A DNA stretch of 64,000 bases, from NCBI GenBank assembly GCA_019973155.2, contig BPQB01000007.1, forward strand, positions 248,001 through 312,000, written 5' to 3'. How positions within the stretch are numbered: position 1 is the first letter of the stretch; every line of letters begins with the position of its first letter. Below are positions 33,075 to 43,785 of this stretch, piece after piece. The stretch comes from Phanerochaete sordida (Eukaryota; Basidiomycota; Agaricomycetes; Polyporales; Phanerochaetaceae). The notes under the pieces were generated by a model that saw only the letters and a program-made list of their open reading frames with translations, did no database searches and had not been told where the DNA came from. The position numbers were made by a program, and so were the translations under genes.

Positions 33075-34569
33075 CTACATGGCAAGGACCGGACGGTCTG
33101 CCTCCACTGGGCGGGGCGGCAGCTCACGCCTTGGGCTCAGGAGGCCCTTCGCTGCAGCGAAGTCCGTGCCACGGTGCTGAGCAGTGGGGTCCGAGGGAGT
33201 GACATAGTATTTGTCGACGATGGGGATTTGCAAGAGATTCATCTTGGGCGTGATAACGACCATATGGTTGGTCCGAATCTCCATCCAGTCCGCTGCGAGG
33301 GAAATCAGATATGGTATGGTCAGGAAGGAGGGTTGACGTACCCTTCTCAAACGTGAGAGGTTCGCTAGCAATCTGTCATTCAGTGTTAAAGAGATGACTG
33401 CTACGCGCGGGCCATGTCCAGACGGACCATAATAATGTTCTCTCGCTTGTCCATCTTCGACATCTTGTAATGACCGCCCTCTGCAAACTCATTGAACGTC
33501 GTTCCAGACGAGAACCACTACAGTATAATCCATGAGTCTCATATCGGCTCAAGTGACAAGCGAAACGCACCAGGGACGCAGCCTCATCTTGTCGCGAGGA
33601 GATGTACCGTGTGGCGATCACGCTTTCGCCGTCTGTGACGCAGAAATTCATCAGGCTTGGCTCTATGATACCCGCCTCTTCCGTCATCACGTTGATATGG
33701 GCGATAGTGTCTAGCATAGCCTGCCGCAAGACCTCTGGCGGGACATTATCTGCATGCGGGTCCGGGAGCTGCACTTCGGTTAGCCATTGCTTCACACCGT
33801 CCCTGCGACTGCACGCACCTTGGAAAGGAACAGCGCGAATGCCCATTGCGAATCTGGTGGTGATCCGATGTCAGTTACGAGATCGGACGCCGCCCAAGTT
33901 CATACGCACCTGTGTTCCCGCTCACCATGTCAAATATCTCATCAGGCAAATAAGATTGCAGCCGCCGTTTGATCCTGGGGAACTCTGCGATACCGCCATT
34001 ATGCATGAACTGCGTGACGATGAGCCATTTCCAAGAACGAGGACGTCGAGTCAACGTACCATAAACTTGCCGAACTGGAACGGGTGGCAGTTGTCCAAGG
34101 ACAGAGTACCCGCAGTGGTAGCCCGGACGTGAGCACTAACGAACATGAGCAGAGTGACGGCATAGAGGGGAAGCAACCTACAATACGAGGGGAGACTTGA
34201 TCTTCTCCGCCAGCCTTTGCAGGTTCACGTTGTTCCATGCCTTCGAGGGATTGTTAGCAGAAAGACGGACCGCTCAGCATGTGAGACTCACCGGAGTTAC
34301 AGAGGTGAAGATGCACGGCTGCTTCCCCAGCTCCTCGTCGTAGTCACAGTCATACCAGCCTGATAGCAATGAGTCAATGGATGCCCAGCGTCGACCAGTG
34401 GAGCCTGAGAGCACTCACCCACGCCGAAGCCGTCCCCATTGATTGGTCGTCGGTGATCAAGACGTAGCCTGGAGTCGAAGGCCTGGTTGATGATCGAATG
34501 GCAGGGTCGTGTGAGGAGGTGGCAGAGCTGCACGGGCGCGGTGCCCTTGTAGATGACGAAGCGACACAT
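33075..34569 (-). CDS. DUG3: DUG3-like class II glutamine amidotransferase (glutathione degradation)
   Basis: Ntn-hydrolase fold amidotransferase-like protein; in yeast Dug3 works with Dug2 to cleave gamma-glutamyl bonds of glutathione. The nucleophile is Cys2 (start MCRFVIYKGTAPVQL). Further blocks: HLLTRPCHSIINQA, RRPINGDGFGVGWYD, IFTSVTPAWNNVNLQRLA, PLVFAHVRATTAG, NCHPFQFGKFMFMHNG, ISGNTDSQ-like VSGNTDSQFA, NFCVTDGESVIATRYIS, MVASEPLTFEKADWMEI and NHMVVITPKMNLLQIPI. The tail ends RPVEADRPVLAM. About ten exons with short introns. The Cys2 nucleophile and the GNTDSE-type loop are intact. It lies head-to-tail with AGM1 and ICE2-like genes on the same strand. Confidence 0.92.
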
Positions 34570-34941
34570 CCGCCGTCGACTGGTGGGGCAAGAACGAGAA
34601 AGAGAGACGGTTAGCGAGGGTGTTCTCTTGTAGCCTGTGCAGGTGAACGTGGAGGGCGGGAGTAAACTACAGGAGTCAACATATCAGCAGATTTGCTGGT
34701 TGAGGCAGAGCCTGCGTGCAAAGGCGCGAGTCAAGGGCGCCCGCAAGCGCCGTTACCTGAGATGACAGCATCCGAAGCACAGTACTCGCACTCCCGCGGA
34801 TATAGCCCGGGTATCCAACTGTATGCGGACTATATTAGCATATACGATTCGTGCTTATGTCTCTCTACTGTTAACATGCTGTCGGATATCCGTTCCGTAC
34901 TTGTACAAATGTCCCGATGATTTCAGTTTCGTTTAGCCTGC
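34570..34941 (-). promoter_or_regulatory. DUG3 promoter / AGM1 3' region
   Basis: A 372-bp interval between two minus-strand genes. It has a moderately AT-rich part near 34830-34930 (several TATAT-like words). No conserved coding frame. Confidence 0.35.
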
Positions 34942-36856
34942 TCAGAGGAACTCGGCGGGGCGAGTGGCAGGGTCACCACCAGTCTCGTCATAAACGAGGC
35001 CAGCGACGCGGAATGCGAGCTCTGTCGGAGTACCAGTCAGCAAATGAGATCTTCGAAGCGACTTCGGAAGCTTACCGTCAGCTTGGGCACGAACTCGGGC
35101 TTCCGCGTACACTCGGACGACATCCTCAGTTCCGCTCGGTCTAACAAAGGCCCTGCCGGCCTCGTACTTGCGCACAAGCTCGTCGATGCGTGGCTGAAGG
35201 CCTGCTGGGCTGACGAGACGGCGCTCGGCGTCTTCAGTCTTGAAGATGTTCCGGTCTGCAACGACAACTTTGACAAGGCGGTTAGGAAGGTCCACGTAGA
35301 GCGAGTCCCACTCGAAAGCGCCATATGACCGGTGAACAAGGACAACTTCGACAAGAAGCATGTCCGAGAGCGCGTCACCGACGGTCTGGTTGATGAGGTC
35401 GATGAGGTTCACGAGATGGTTCAAAGCAGTGGACTGCGCGGGTGTGCTTGGCTGGTACTCGTGGAGTTTCGCCTGGGTCTCCGGGGAGAAAAGCACAGTG
35501 CCGTGGCCGTTCGCTTCGAAGTAGACACCGACGTCGTAGTGCTCGGCAGCATGGTGAAGATGCTTCACACCGGTCGAGACGCATCGAACGGGCAGCCTCT
35601 GCGCATTGTCAGCTTGAGCTGCGTTGATGGCAGGTCGAAGCGCCGCACCTCTGACAAGTACTTCGTGGAGCCGCCGTTCGCGTATGCGGTCTGGACGATG
35701 CCGACTCTAATCTCTTCCTCGAGTCCAGCCGCCTTCACCAGATCAACGATGAACGCGGCAACGAGTGCTGCGATCTTGTCGCCGTCGAGCATGTGGAATT
35801 GGCTTCTTTCATCAAGATAGAAGTAGATGAGACGGTCAGCATCGCCATCGAGACTGCAGCCACGCTGTCCAGGCTTGAGGTGTGCAGCAAGCGAGGGCGG
35901 AAGTTTCTGCTGCGTCTTGACGTAGTCTGCACCGCAAGCGTTGTTGAGCGCACCGGGCGTGGTCGTGGCGGTACTGTGGAGGATCAAGGAGAGCGACTCG
36001 CCCAAGTAGCGCGACAGCGTGGCAGCCGCCTCGGCGCCCACACCATTCGCGCAGTCTACGATCAAGGCAGGTGAGGCAGGCTTTCCGGCCTGCACAGACT
36101 TCAGTTCAAAATACCGATTCGGGTCGGACGGTCGACGTACGACGAGTTTCTTGAAAGCGGTGGACAGCTTCTGCATGTAGCCGTCAACCGAATCATCGCC
36201 ATAAGCGTCTTTCGTGCCCTTGGTGTTGATGGCCCTAACGAGGTAGTGTAGGATGGGCGTCGTTGTGACACCAGCATTCCTAGCTTCGACGTTGAGCGCC
36301 TTCAGACCGTCCTCGAGCGCGCCGACCAGGGCAGGTCCAGACGGACGAGTGTCCCTAGCGAAAACGACGCGAGCAGGCTTGCTCAGGTCGATCTTGAGAG
36401 TCTTGACGAGGGACTCTAACGCCTCAATAAGCGCGTCTACGTCAGGCGCGTTCGCGAGGGTAGTGGCATGGGTTTCCCAGGACGCTTCGAGCATCTCGCC
36501 GCGAGGATCGACCAATTTCACGCCATTATCCTGCAATCGCAATCAGACATGGCGTGGGGAGTCCCTGAGGAAGCGGACTTACGGGCTCAGGATTGTGGGA
36601 CGCGGTCACCATGACACCGATGGTGCGTCCGTCGAGCCTCTTGCTGCGCAACGCCGCGAGGATGCCTACCCGGAACATGACAGAGTCCAGGTTGGCTCCC
36701 CTAGTGTTGTGCCTGCGTCAGCATGGCACAGCGTCGACAGCTGATCACGGCTTACAGAGTCCTGAAGCCAGCAGTGCCATACTGGAACGTGAGGTCACTG
36801 GGCTTTGGGTGACGCTCCGCGAGCTCTCGGATGGCTTCGACAGGCAGGGCAGACAT
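34942..36856 (-). CDS. PCM1: Phosphoacetylglucosamine mutase (AGM1/PCM1)
   Basis: Converts GlcNAc-6-phosphate to GlcNAc-1-phosphate on the way to UDP-GlcNAc, the chitin and glycosylation precursor. Start [17 protein letters not shown] at 36856, then [13 protein letters not shown]. The second exon gives [16 protein letters not shown] and the active-site serine loop [14 protein letters not shown] long exon follows ([36 protein letters not shown]), with the metal-binding loop [15 protein letters not shown] and the sugar-specificity region [15 protein letters not shown]. The C-terminal phosphate-binding loop is [16 protein letters not shown]. It ends [11 protein letters not shown] 34942-34944. 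All four hallmark loops of the phosphohexomutase superfamily are intact. About five exons, roughly 550 residues. Confidence 0.96.
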
Positions 36857-37167
36857 GACTTTGTGTTGGGTGGGTATCTTGTGGTTGTGGGTGCGTGGTA
36901 TGAGGTGGCTGCTGGTGACAAGAGTCGGATGGATTAGGGATGGAGGAACGTTCGAAGCGGTCGTCTAACGCAGTCCAAGTGACCTTTCTGCTCAGCCTGT
37001 GCCAGAACGACTCGCTCGGGCGCTTGACCGATCAGAGGCGCACCGCGTCGGTGCACGTGGGATAGACGCCCCACCGTCATAGCCTGCTGCCCGCGCCTTG
37101 TCTCTTCTACACATACCGACCACTTACCCCCGCTCGCCACATTTATCTCTTCACATTTTCTCCTCAA
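36857..37167. promoter_or_regulatory. Shared divergent promoter, AGM1 / SEC17
   Basis: A 311-bp interval between start codons. A pyrimidine-rich and slightly AT-rich stretch (37085-37165) precedes SEC17. No TATA box seen. Confidence 0.4.
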
Positions 37168-38199
37168 ATGCCGTCCAAATCTCCCGCGCAGGTCGCCCTT
37201 GAGAAGGCGGACAAGAAGGCCAACTCGTCGTCCGGATGGTTCTCCTCGTCTTCGTCAAAGTACGAAGAGGCGGGTGACCTTTACCAGCAAGCCGCGAACC
37301 TCTTCAAGCTGGAGAAACTCTTTAGGGAGGCCGGAGATGCGCACGCAAGGGAGGCCGAGTGCCGCGAGAAGTGCCAGGAGTCGAACGAAGCTGCGCAGGC
37401 GTGGTGGAATGCGGCAAAGGCATACAAGCGCGGACACCCGGACTGTGCGTAACGCTTTGTGCCACGCTTTGGTTGCCTATGGCTCACCGTCTCTCGCAGT
37501 GGCTATCCAGGCTCTGTCTCAGACTATCACTCACCTGACCAAGGCCGGACGTTTCCGTCAAGCGGCCGACCGCGAGAAGGAGATTGGTCAGATCTACTTG
37601 CAGGAGCTGAACGATCTCCGCAAGGCCTGCGAGAGCTATGAGCGGGCAGGAGAGTGGTATTCTCAAGAAGATGCTCAAGCGTGAGTTCATGCCATGCGCA
37701 GTCTCTGCGTCGTTCCGTATTTACGCCACATTAGCACCGCCAACGCTTGCTACAAGGATGCGGCCGACATGCATGCAGACCTCGAGGAGTATCCCCAGGC
37801 GATCGCACGATACGAACAAGTCGCAGACGGCTCGCTTAGCTCTCCTCTGACGAAGTACAGCGTCAAGGAATACTGGCTGCGGGCGTGCCTCTGCGCACTT
37901 GCCATGGGGGTAAGCATGCACCGCTTGGTACGTTACGAAGTAGCTCATGTATACCCTCACAGGACTCTATCACCGCCAAGCGGAACTTGTCCAAGTACTC
38001 CGCACTCGACACGACCTTCTCCTCCACGCGCGAGGCCAAATTCATCAACATTATCACAGACGCGCTGGAAGCAGGCGACACCGAGACGTTCACTGCTGCT
38101 GTATTCGAGTACGACCAAGTCATGAAGCTGGATAACTGGAAGACGAACATCCTCTTGAAGATCAAGAAGAACATCGCAGAGGAGCCCACGATTACATAG
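37168..38199 (+). CDS. SEC17: Alpha-SNAP (SEC17), vesicle fusion adaptor
   Basis: Adaptor that recruits NSF/Sec18 to SNARE complexes for disassembly after membrane fusion. Start MPSKSPAQVALEKADKKANS. The TPR-like helical repeats read YEEAGDLYQQAANLFKLEK, WNAAKAYKRGHPD, ITHLTKAGRFRQAADREKE, DLRKACESYERAGEWY, NACYKDAADMHADLEEYPQA, YSVKEYWLRACLCALAMG. The C-terminal block holds TREAKFINIITDALEAGD, FEYDQVMKLDNWKTNILL and ends EEPTIT, TAG 38197-38199. The conserved LDNWKTxxLLKIK segment is the region that contacts and activates NSF. Introns near 37445-37498, 37682-37735 and 37910-37963. About 290 residues, normal. Converges with the first PPxY membrane protein gene (88 bp). Confidence 0.94.
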
Positions 38200-38287
38200 A
38201 GTCGCTCTACGCTACTATTGTTTCCCATACCACCTGTATAGCCTTTACCTGGAATGCTTTTGAATAATATTTGGCGCGTCACATGTG

Positions 38288-39937
38288 TCAGTGGGGGTAC
38301 TGGGGAGGTATCTCGTGGTCAGCCGGCGGCGGTCGGTCTATCCGCTGAGCGATCAGCTCGATGATCCTTTCCACATCCACGGGCTGTTGCGGCTGAGCCT
38401 GACCGGGTGCCGACTGCGGAGACGACTGGGCCGCCTGCGACAGCGCCGTCCGCGAGTCGGTCGGGGCAATCGCGGACTGGCTGGCGTAGGGATTAAACGG
38501 TGCGTCAGTCGACGGCCTGTTGCTCTGGTACGGCACAGTCGAGGGCGGAGACAGTACTGTCTGGACCTTCTCGCTGACTGCATTTAGGTTGGGTGACGAG
38601 TATCCTTCGAAGTATGGCGCGGGTGGGTCCTGGGTGGGCCCTCCGAGTCGGCGCCGCCGCAGCCAGAAGAAGGTGGCCAGGATGATAGCAATGAGGGCCA
38701 CTCCTCCGACTACTGGCCCGGCAATAACACCGGCGTCGACTTTGGAGGAGCTGCTGGATGCTGCAGTGGACGTCGCCGCCGCGGAGATGCTCTGAGTGCT
38801 GCTGCCCGCTGTCAGTGACGAAGATGAAGAGATCGCACTTTTTATCCACCACACATCAGCAAGAAGCGCGTGCGCGAAGCATCTGGTTACTCACCTCGTC
38901 GAAGACACATTGGGAGCATAGACCGTGAAGTCGTTCAGTGACATGACCATTCCTGCACCGGCAGAGTTGATGAGGGTGACCTGATGCGGCTCCGTAGGAT
39001 CGAGACCGCTTTCGTAGAACAGCTGTGCGTTGCCAACCAGCCAGAACGTGCTCGCGTTGTACTGCCTCGAGACGCCATCCAACGTCTGGTCAAGAATATC
39101 ACGATAGGTTTCGAGTAGAAGTATGATATATGCGCACCACGTTGTACGTCCAGTGGCCCCAGTTGAGTGCACCATTGATAGCGATGGCGGATCCTGTGAA
39201 GTTGAGCGATGCCGAGGCCATCGAGGCCGATGTCTGGTGATACGGCTTCGGCGCGGCCTTGCTGGGTATTTGATTGTCGTTGTCAACCTCCCAATCGCCT
39301 GAGTACTGCAACGTCGAGTTCGTGTTATCATAGACAACAGACACCAGCGAATCGACGCTATCGTGACGGTCAGCAATGCGGGGCCTGTTAATTAAACAGG
39401 AGATCCATACCCGTTCGGGAGCGCGTCGGAGACCACGGCACTGTCCAAGGCGAGCTGCTGCTGATTCGAAGCATGGGCAGTGAGGTTCAGGAAATGTGTG
39501 CCGAGAGACAGGCCAGTCGTCGAGAACAGTAAGTTTGTCTTAGACGTCAGGCCAGAGCCAACGGTGGTGCTGTCGACAGTCACATCATAAGAGCAGTTCG
39601 CGCTGCCGAAAACATAAATAGCGCTCCCTGGAGCTGCATGAGCGGTTGGAACGACGAAGTTGGAAGCGAAGCGTACCGTGAAACTCGAGAAACACGCTTG
39701 CTCCCCCGAAGGCAGTATAGTGCATCGACTGCCCTACGCCGTCCTCTCCAGGAACGCTAACATCGCGAAAGCCTCCAGAGTCAGCGAACCATGGAGACCA
39801 GCCCCCTGTGAAGTCGCCATCGGCTGAAAAGATCCGTAAATTATGTTGCTTGCATGGACTCGTATTTCGTGCTCACCATAAGGATAAAACTTGAAAACCG
39901 GATCCGAGTCGTCGATGGTGTGATTGAAGAGTGCCAT
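38288..39937 (-). CDS. Single-pass membrane protein with jelly-roll-like ectodomain, paralogue A
   Basis: A member of a large agaricomycete family without assigned function. The ectodomain starts MALFNHTIDDSDPVFKFYP; after an intron it reads ADGDFTGGWSPWFADSGGF, then GQSMHYTAFGGASVFLEF and a second lobe (LQYSGDWEVDNDNQIP, ASLNFTGSAIAINGALNWGH). A Ser/Ala-rich stalk (SSSSSLTAGSSTQSISAAAT) precedes one transmembrane helix (VIAGPVVGGVALIAIILATF), a stop-transfer WLRRRR, and a Pro/Ser/Gln-rich cytoplasmic tail ending RIIELIAQRIDRP and IPPQYPH. No N-terminal signal peptide is seen in this model, so either a leader exon is missing or the helix acts as signal-anchor. The tail contains a PPxY motif. 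About seven exons. Tandem paralogue at 40906-42637. Confidence 0.7.
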
Positions 39938-40905
39938 CGCTGACAGATGCCCTCAGACCGATTACACGGACCCTGCGGCTGTTGGAAGAGGAGGATGGAG
40001 GGAGCAAGGAGGAAAGCCTGAAACCACAAAGGACTCCACCAGCCTTTTGGCGTACACACAAACAGGGTTCGTGGGCGCTGCGGGCACTCCTCAGGAACAC
40101 CTCCGGCCTCGCCTGAAGCGACGGCTCGCGACACGGGCACAATAGCCTCCGCAAGAGTCCAGCGGCCGCAGCTCGCCTGCGGTGTCTAGCTCGCACACCG
40201 TCGCCGAGCGGGCGTGCCGAGGACGCTGCCACCGGAGACACGCCCTGGGCCCGTCTTGGACCCTGTGTTGCTATTGCGCGGACGGCGAGCCTGCAATGTA
40301 ACAACAACACGAGCGTGCCCGGCACCGAAGGCGGCGAGGGCTCGTCCGATCAGATGATACCCGTCCACGACGCTCGACGCGACACGCGCAGACACAATCT
40401 AACTGCCGGCGCGTGATGCGTGCCGCGAGCCGCGATGGTTGCCTCGCAGCCCGCCCGCTGAGGCTCGTCAGGCGCACGCGTAAAGCTGACGGTCGAGCCG
40501 AACACGTTCTGCGCGGCGGTGCTGATTTCGTGCGAATCGTGCATGCTGATAGGAACGTGATGGTTTGCGTCGTTAGCGAGCTTTGAGACATCATCGGAAC
40601 GGAAAACAGAGTGGCGATATTGGACGGGCTGCGCCACAATCAAAGCTCTGTCCGTGGCCGTAAGACGCCCGATGCAAAGATTGAAGCATAACTTGAACAC
40701 GCACCATATTAGGTGCTCTACTGGTAAGCTTAATAAACAGAGACATGGGACGAGCGACTGAACTCGGTGGTTATACAATATGCATAAGGTGAAACGGTCC
40801 ATCAAGGGGGGTATACCTGAAGGGGCTGCGATGAGAAAATACGTCAAACGTCGAGGCACATCGCAGTCGGAGGCAAGAACGCACCGGTAGGGTAGCAACG
40901 TACGT
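39938..40905 (-). other. Intergenic between the tandem membrane paralogues
   Basis: A 968-bp interval: 3' region of paralogue B and promoter of paralogue A. The 39980-40560 part is very GC-rich, the 40680-40860 part less so. Open frames crossing it show no conserved protein sequence and no repeats were noticed. Confidence 0.4.
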
Positions 40906-42637
40906 TCAGTAAGGGCTCGCGGGGTATCGTGGTGGTGCTTCCCCTTGGGGCGCTGTCGTTCGTGGATCAATCCGCTGCGCGATGAGCTCGACAAGCTGAT
41001 TGACGTCAACGGCCTGCACCGAGCCTTGCGGGGCGGTGGACTGCGACCCGGAGATCGAAGGTTGCTGGGAATGCGATGGGAGCGGGCGTGGTTGGCCCAA
41101 GCTAGGGCGACTTCCCTCCGGGATTGACTCGCTAACTGTCGATGGTGCAGATGGCTCGGATGGCGGCGGAGCGGGAACAGAGCGTTTCCCAGAGACCGCG
41201 GGGGCTACGATGGGCTCGTAGACCCGGACCACGGGCTGGTGTGGGAGCCCCACCTCCTGGCCCTTGACCCAGATCTCTGCGCGGTCGTTCTTCGGGAAGG
41301 GCGCGACGGGCTCCTCGATGTCCCATTGCACCACCCGGCGGCGCCTCCACCAGAGCACGGCGAGAAGCGCAAGTATGAGAACGACCATGCCAGCGATCAC
41401 CGGGCCAACGATGGCCCCCACGTTTGTTTTCTTTCCGGCGTCCACTGCTGCCACTGCAGTAGGCGACCCCGAGGACGCCGACGGCGCAGTCGGCGAGGCG
41501 CTGCTGGGCGAGCCACTTGCGCTGCACACAATTAGTCTTAGCTGTTAGATCCGCGATCACAGGGGACTGACCTTGAGATTGGCGCGGTAGTGCCGTTTGA
41601 GTTGTTCGGAGCGTAGACGGTGAAGTCGTTCAGAGAGAGCTTGTAGTAGTCCTGCATTCCGGTATCGATCATCTTCACTGTGTGCTGCTTGGTAGGATCA
41701 AGGCCATTTTGGTAGAAGAGCACGGTGTCACCGATGCCCCAGAGCGTGCTGCAGTTCCACGACGTGACTTCGTCGTCCAGACTCTAAGGCGCGGCGTCAG
41801 TGACGGGAAGTTTCCACACGAGGCCGGTCACCGTACAATATTGTACGTCCAGTGACCCCAGTTCCGAGGCCCGTTCACAGCGACGGCGACTCCGCCTGCG
41901 AAGGTCAGCGAGACCGAGGACAGTCCCTGGCTCGTCTCCACATAAGGAGCTGGAGCTTGAGTGTTGGGTATCCAATCTACACCAGACTGGTTGGTCCAGT
42001 TCCCTGTGTACTGAAGCGTGTCGTTCCAGTTTTCATAGACGATCGTCGCGAGCCCGTTGGTACTGTAAATGGGTCAGGTGCTGCTCGACTGGCTGCAGGC
42101 CCCTATGTCACTCACTCTTGATCGATTGTGTTGGTGAACACCGCCTGGTCGAACCCAAGCATTTGTGTAGAGCTCGCCTGTGGTTGAGCGGTCAACTGGA
42201 CGGAGTGCGTAGTCGGTGTGAGGCCCTCTTGGTAGAACAGCAGCCCAAACGGTAACGATAGTGGCACATGGGCAGACTGGCTGTCCAATGTGACCGTGTA
42301 TGTGCAATTTGTCGTGCCGTACAGGTATATCGCGGTACCTAACAGAAAATGAGCGTAGCCTAAGGCGGGATGCAGAGAGCACACCTTCGAATTGGAGATA
42401 CAGGCTAGCTCCAGGGAAGGACGTGTAGTGAATCGAGCTTCCAACGGCTTGCTCACCCCCAGTCGTCACGAACCCCGAGTCTGAGAACCAGCCTGCCCAC
42501 CCATTCTGGACGGGACCCTCAGCTTGAAAGATGAAGTCAGTAACATGTCCCTGGTAGAAAAAGCACGATGACATACAGTAGGGAGAGAACAAGACAATGG
42601 GGCTGGTGTCGTCGATGGTAGTATTCCATGAATACAT
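40906..42637 (-). CDS. Single-pass membrane protein with jelly-roll-like ectodomain, paralogue B
   Basis: Paralogue of the gene at 38288-39937, same strand and architecture. Start MYSWNTTIDDTSPIVLFSPY at 42637. A 54-nt stop-free intron is likely next, leading to EGPVQNGWAGWFSDSGF and SIHYTSFPGASLYLQFEG. It continues with TAIYLYGTTNCTYTVTLD, LLFYQEGLTPTTHSVQL, a second copy of the lobe (NCSTLWGIGDTVLFYQNGL, DPTKQHTVKMID, YYKLSLNDFTVYAPN), and a Ser/Ala/Pro-rich stalk. One transmembrane helix (IVGPVIAGMVVLILALLAVL) and WWRRRR follow. The cytoplasmic tail is Pro/Ser-rich and ends QLVELIAQRIDPRT and APPRYPASPY, again with a PPxY motif. Function unknown; a cell-surface sensor or adhesion role is only inference. 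Confidence 0.75.
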
Positions 42638-43785
42638 CCCGACCAAAGGCTACCGGTAGCGAGAGGGGACAGTACGGGGACATCCCTCGAGATCACTTAA
42701 ATATGGCGGAGACTATGGGCGACAAACATTAGCGGGTTTGTACCTGCCCATCAGACTCAAAACGAGCCGATATCATTGAATGGTGATTGACAGAGACTTT
42801 CGACGACGTTGGCGCGTCGAGTGAGCCGGGAGGCGATGTCAAGTGATAGATGCGACAAAAATTCGCATCCTATTGACCCTTGCTGGAGTGATGAGTCCGG
42901 TGGGAAAGGTGTCTACGGGGACCATCGACCGACGGTCTCAGCGAGAACATGACCCGGAAGTAGCAGGGGTGACATGGAGACGGGATGGCTCCTGTCTCTT
43001 TCTGTCACTTGGCCAGTGCGAGCTCGTGCAGGTTCACGGCGATAGCTATGGGTCTTCATGGCGAACAACAGTTCGTGTACCTGTGTCACTCTGGCTTCAG
43101 TCGCACATCTTTCGCAGGACTTACTTCCGGCTCACCGCCCCTCGCCCGACGGGATATGGCGCATCGCGCTCGATAGGGCGGGCGGCGGGGCGCCCGTGCG
43201 AGGACGAGTCGTTGGGGGCTGGCGCAGGTTGGCGCTCTGATCTGGACGGAGATTCTAGGCCGAGCTGCTCTGGCGTCGTGGCGCACACGGCCACACGTGG
43301 GGCGAGCGGTGTGGCGACGCCAGCCTGCGTCGCCGACCACGTCACGGCATGCGTTCTCAGGCCGCGGCGAGGACCGGCGCACTTTGGGAAGCAGGATGCG
43401 GGTTTCAACGCGGGCGACACATGCGGTGCCAGTGCCGACGATGCGGGCCGTGGGGACGATCTACCGCGCAGCCCACGGAGGCAAACAGACGTCTGGGCAT
43501 CTGCGGGAGTCCCCAGCCAGGTATTCTTGTCGCTGTTCTGTGTTTTGCGGGCTGTGTTGCTGACGAACGGGCAGTGAGGCGGGGGCTGCGGCGGGGGAAG
43601 GAGGTGCCAAATTTGTGAAGGGGCAGCCGCGTCGTGCGGTATTTTGTCATGGGAGCCTTCGGCGCTCGCTCCGCAGCACGCCTTGTCTCTCCCCCGCAGC
43701 TCCTCGTATTTCAGGCTGGCCCTGAGCGTATAACCTTTCTCCCACTCGCCATTCTTCCCCCTCTGCTTGCTCTCTTGCTCTCACC
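42638..43785. promoter_or_regulatory. Divergent intergenic region, paralogue B / aspartic protease
   Basis: A 1148-bp interval. The last 100 bp before the protease are pyrimidine-rich with a weak TATA-like GCGTATAACC near 43727-43736. The middle part is GC-rich. A long plus-strand frame (42843-43577) crosses it but shows no family-like sequence and looks like a chance ORF of GC-rich DNA. Confidence 0.4.

Noticed and set aside
39384..39402. Near-palindrome CCTGTTAATTAAACAGG
   Set aside because: It lies inside an intron of membrane paralogue A, is short and imperfect, and has no visible partner elsewhere in the window.
42843..43577. 244-codon plus-strand frame in the long intergenic region
   Set aside because: No recognisable domain or signal peptide, and Arg/Gly-rich composition in all frames of this GC-rich stretch.
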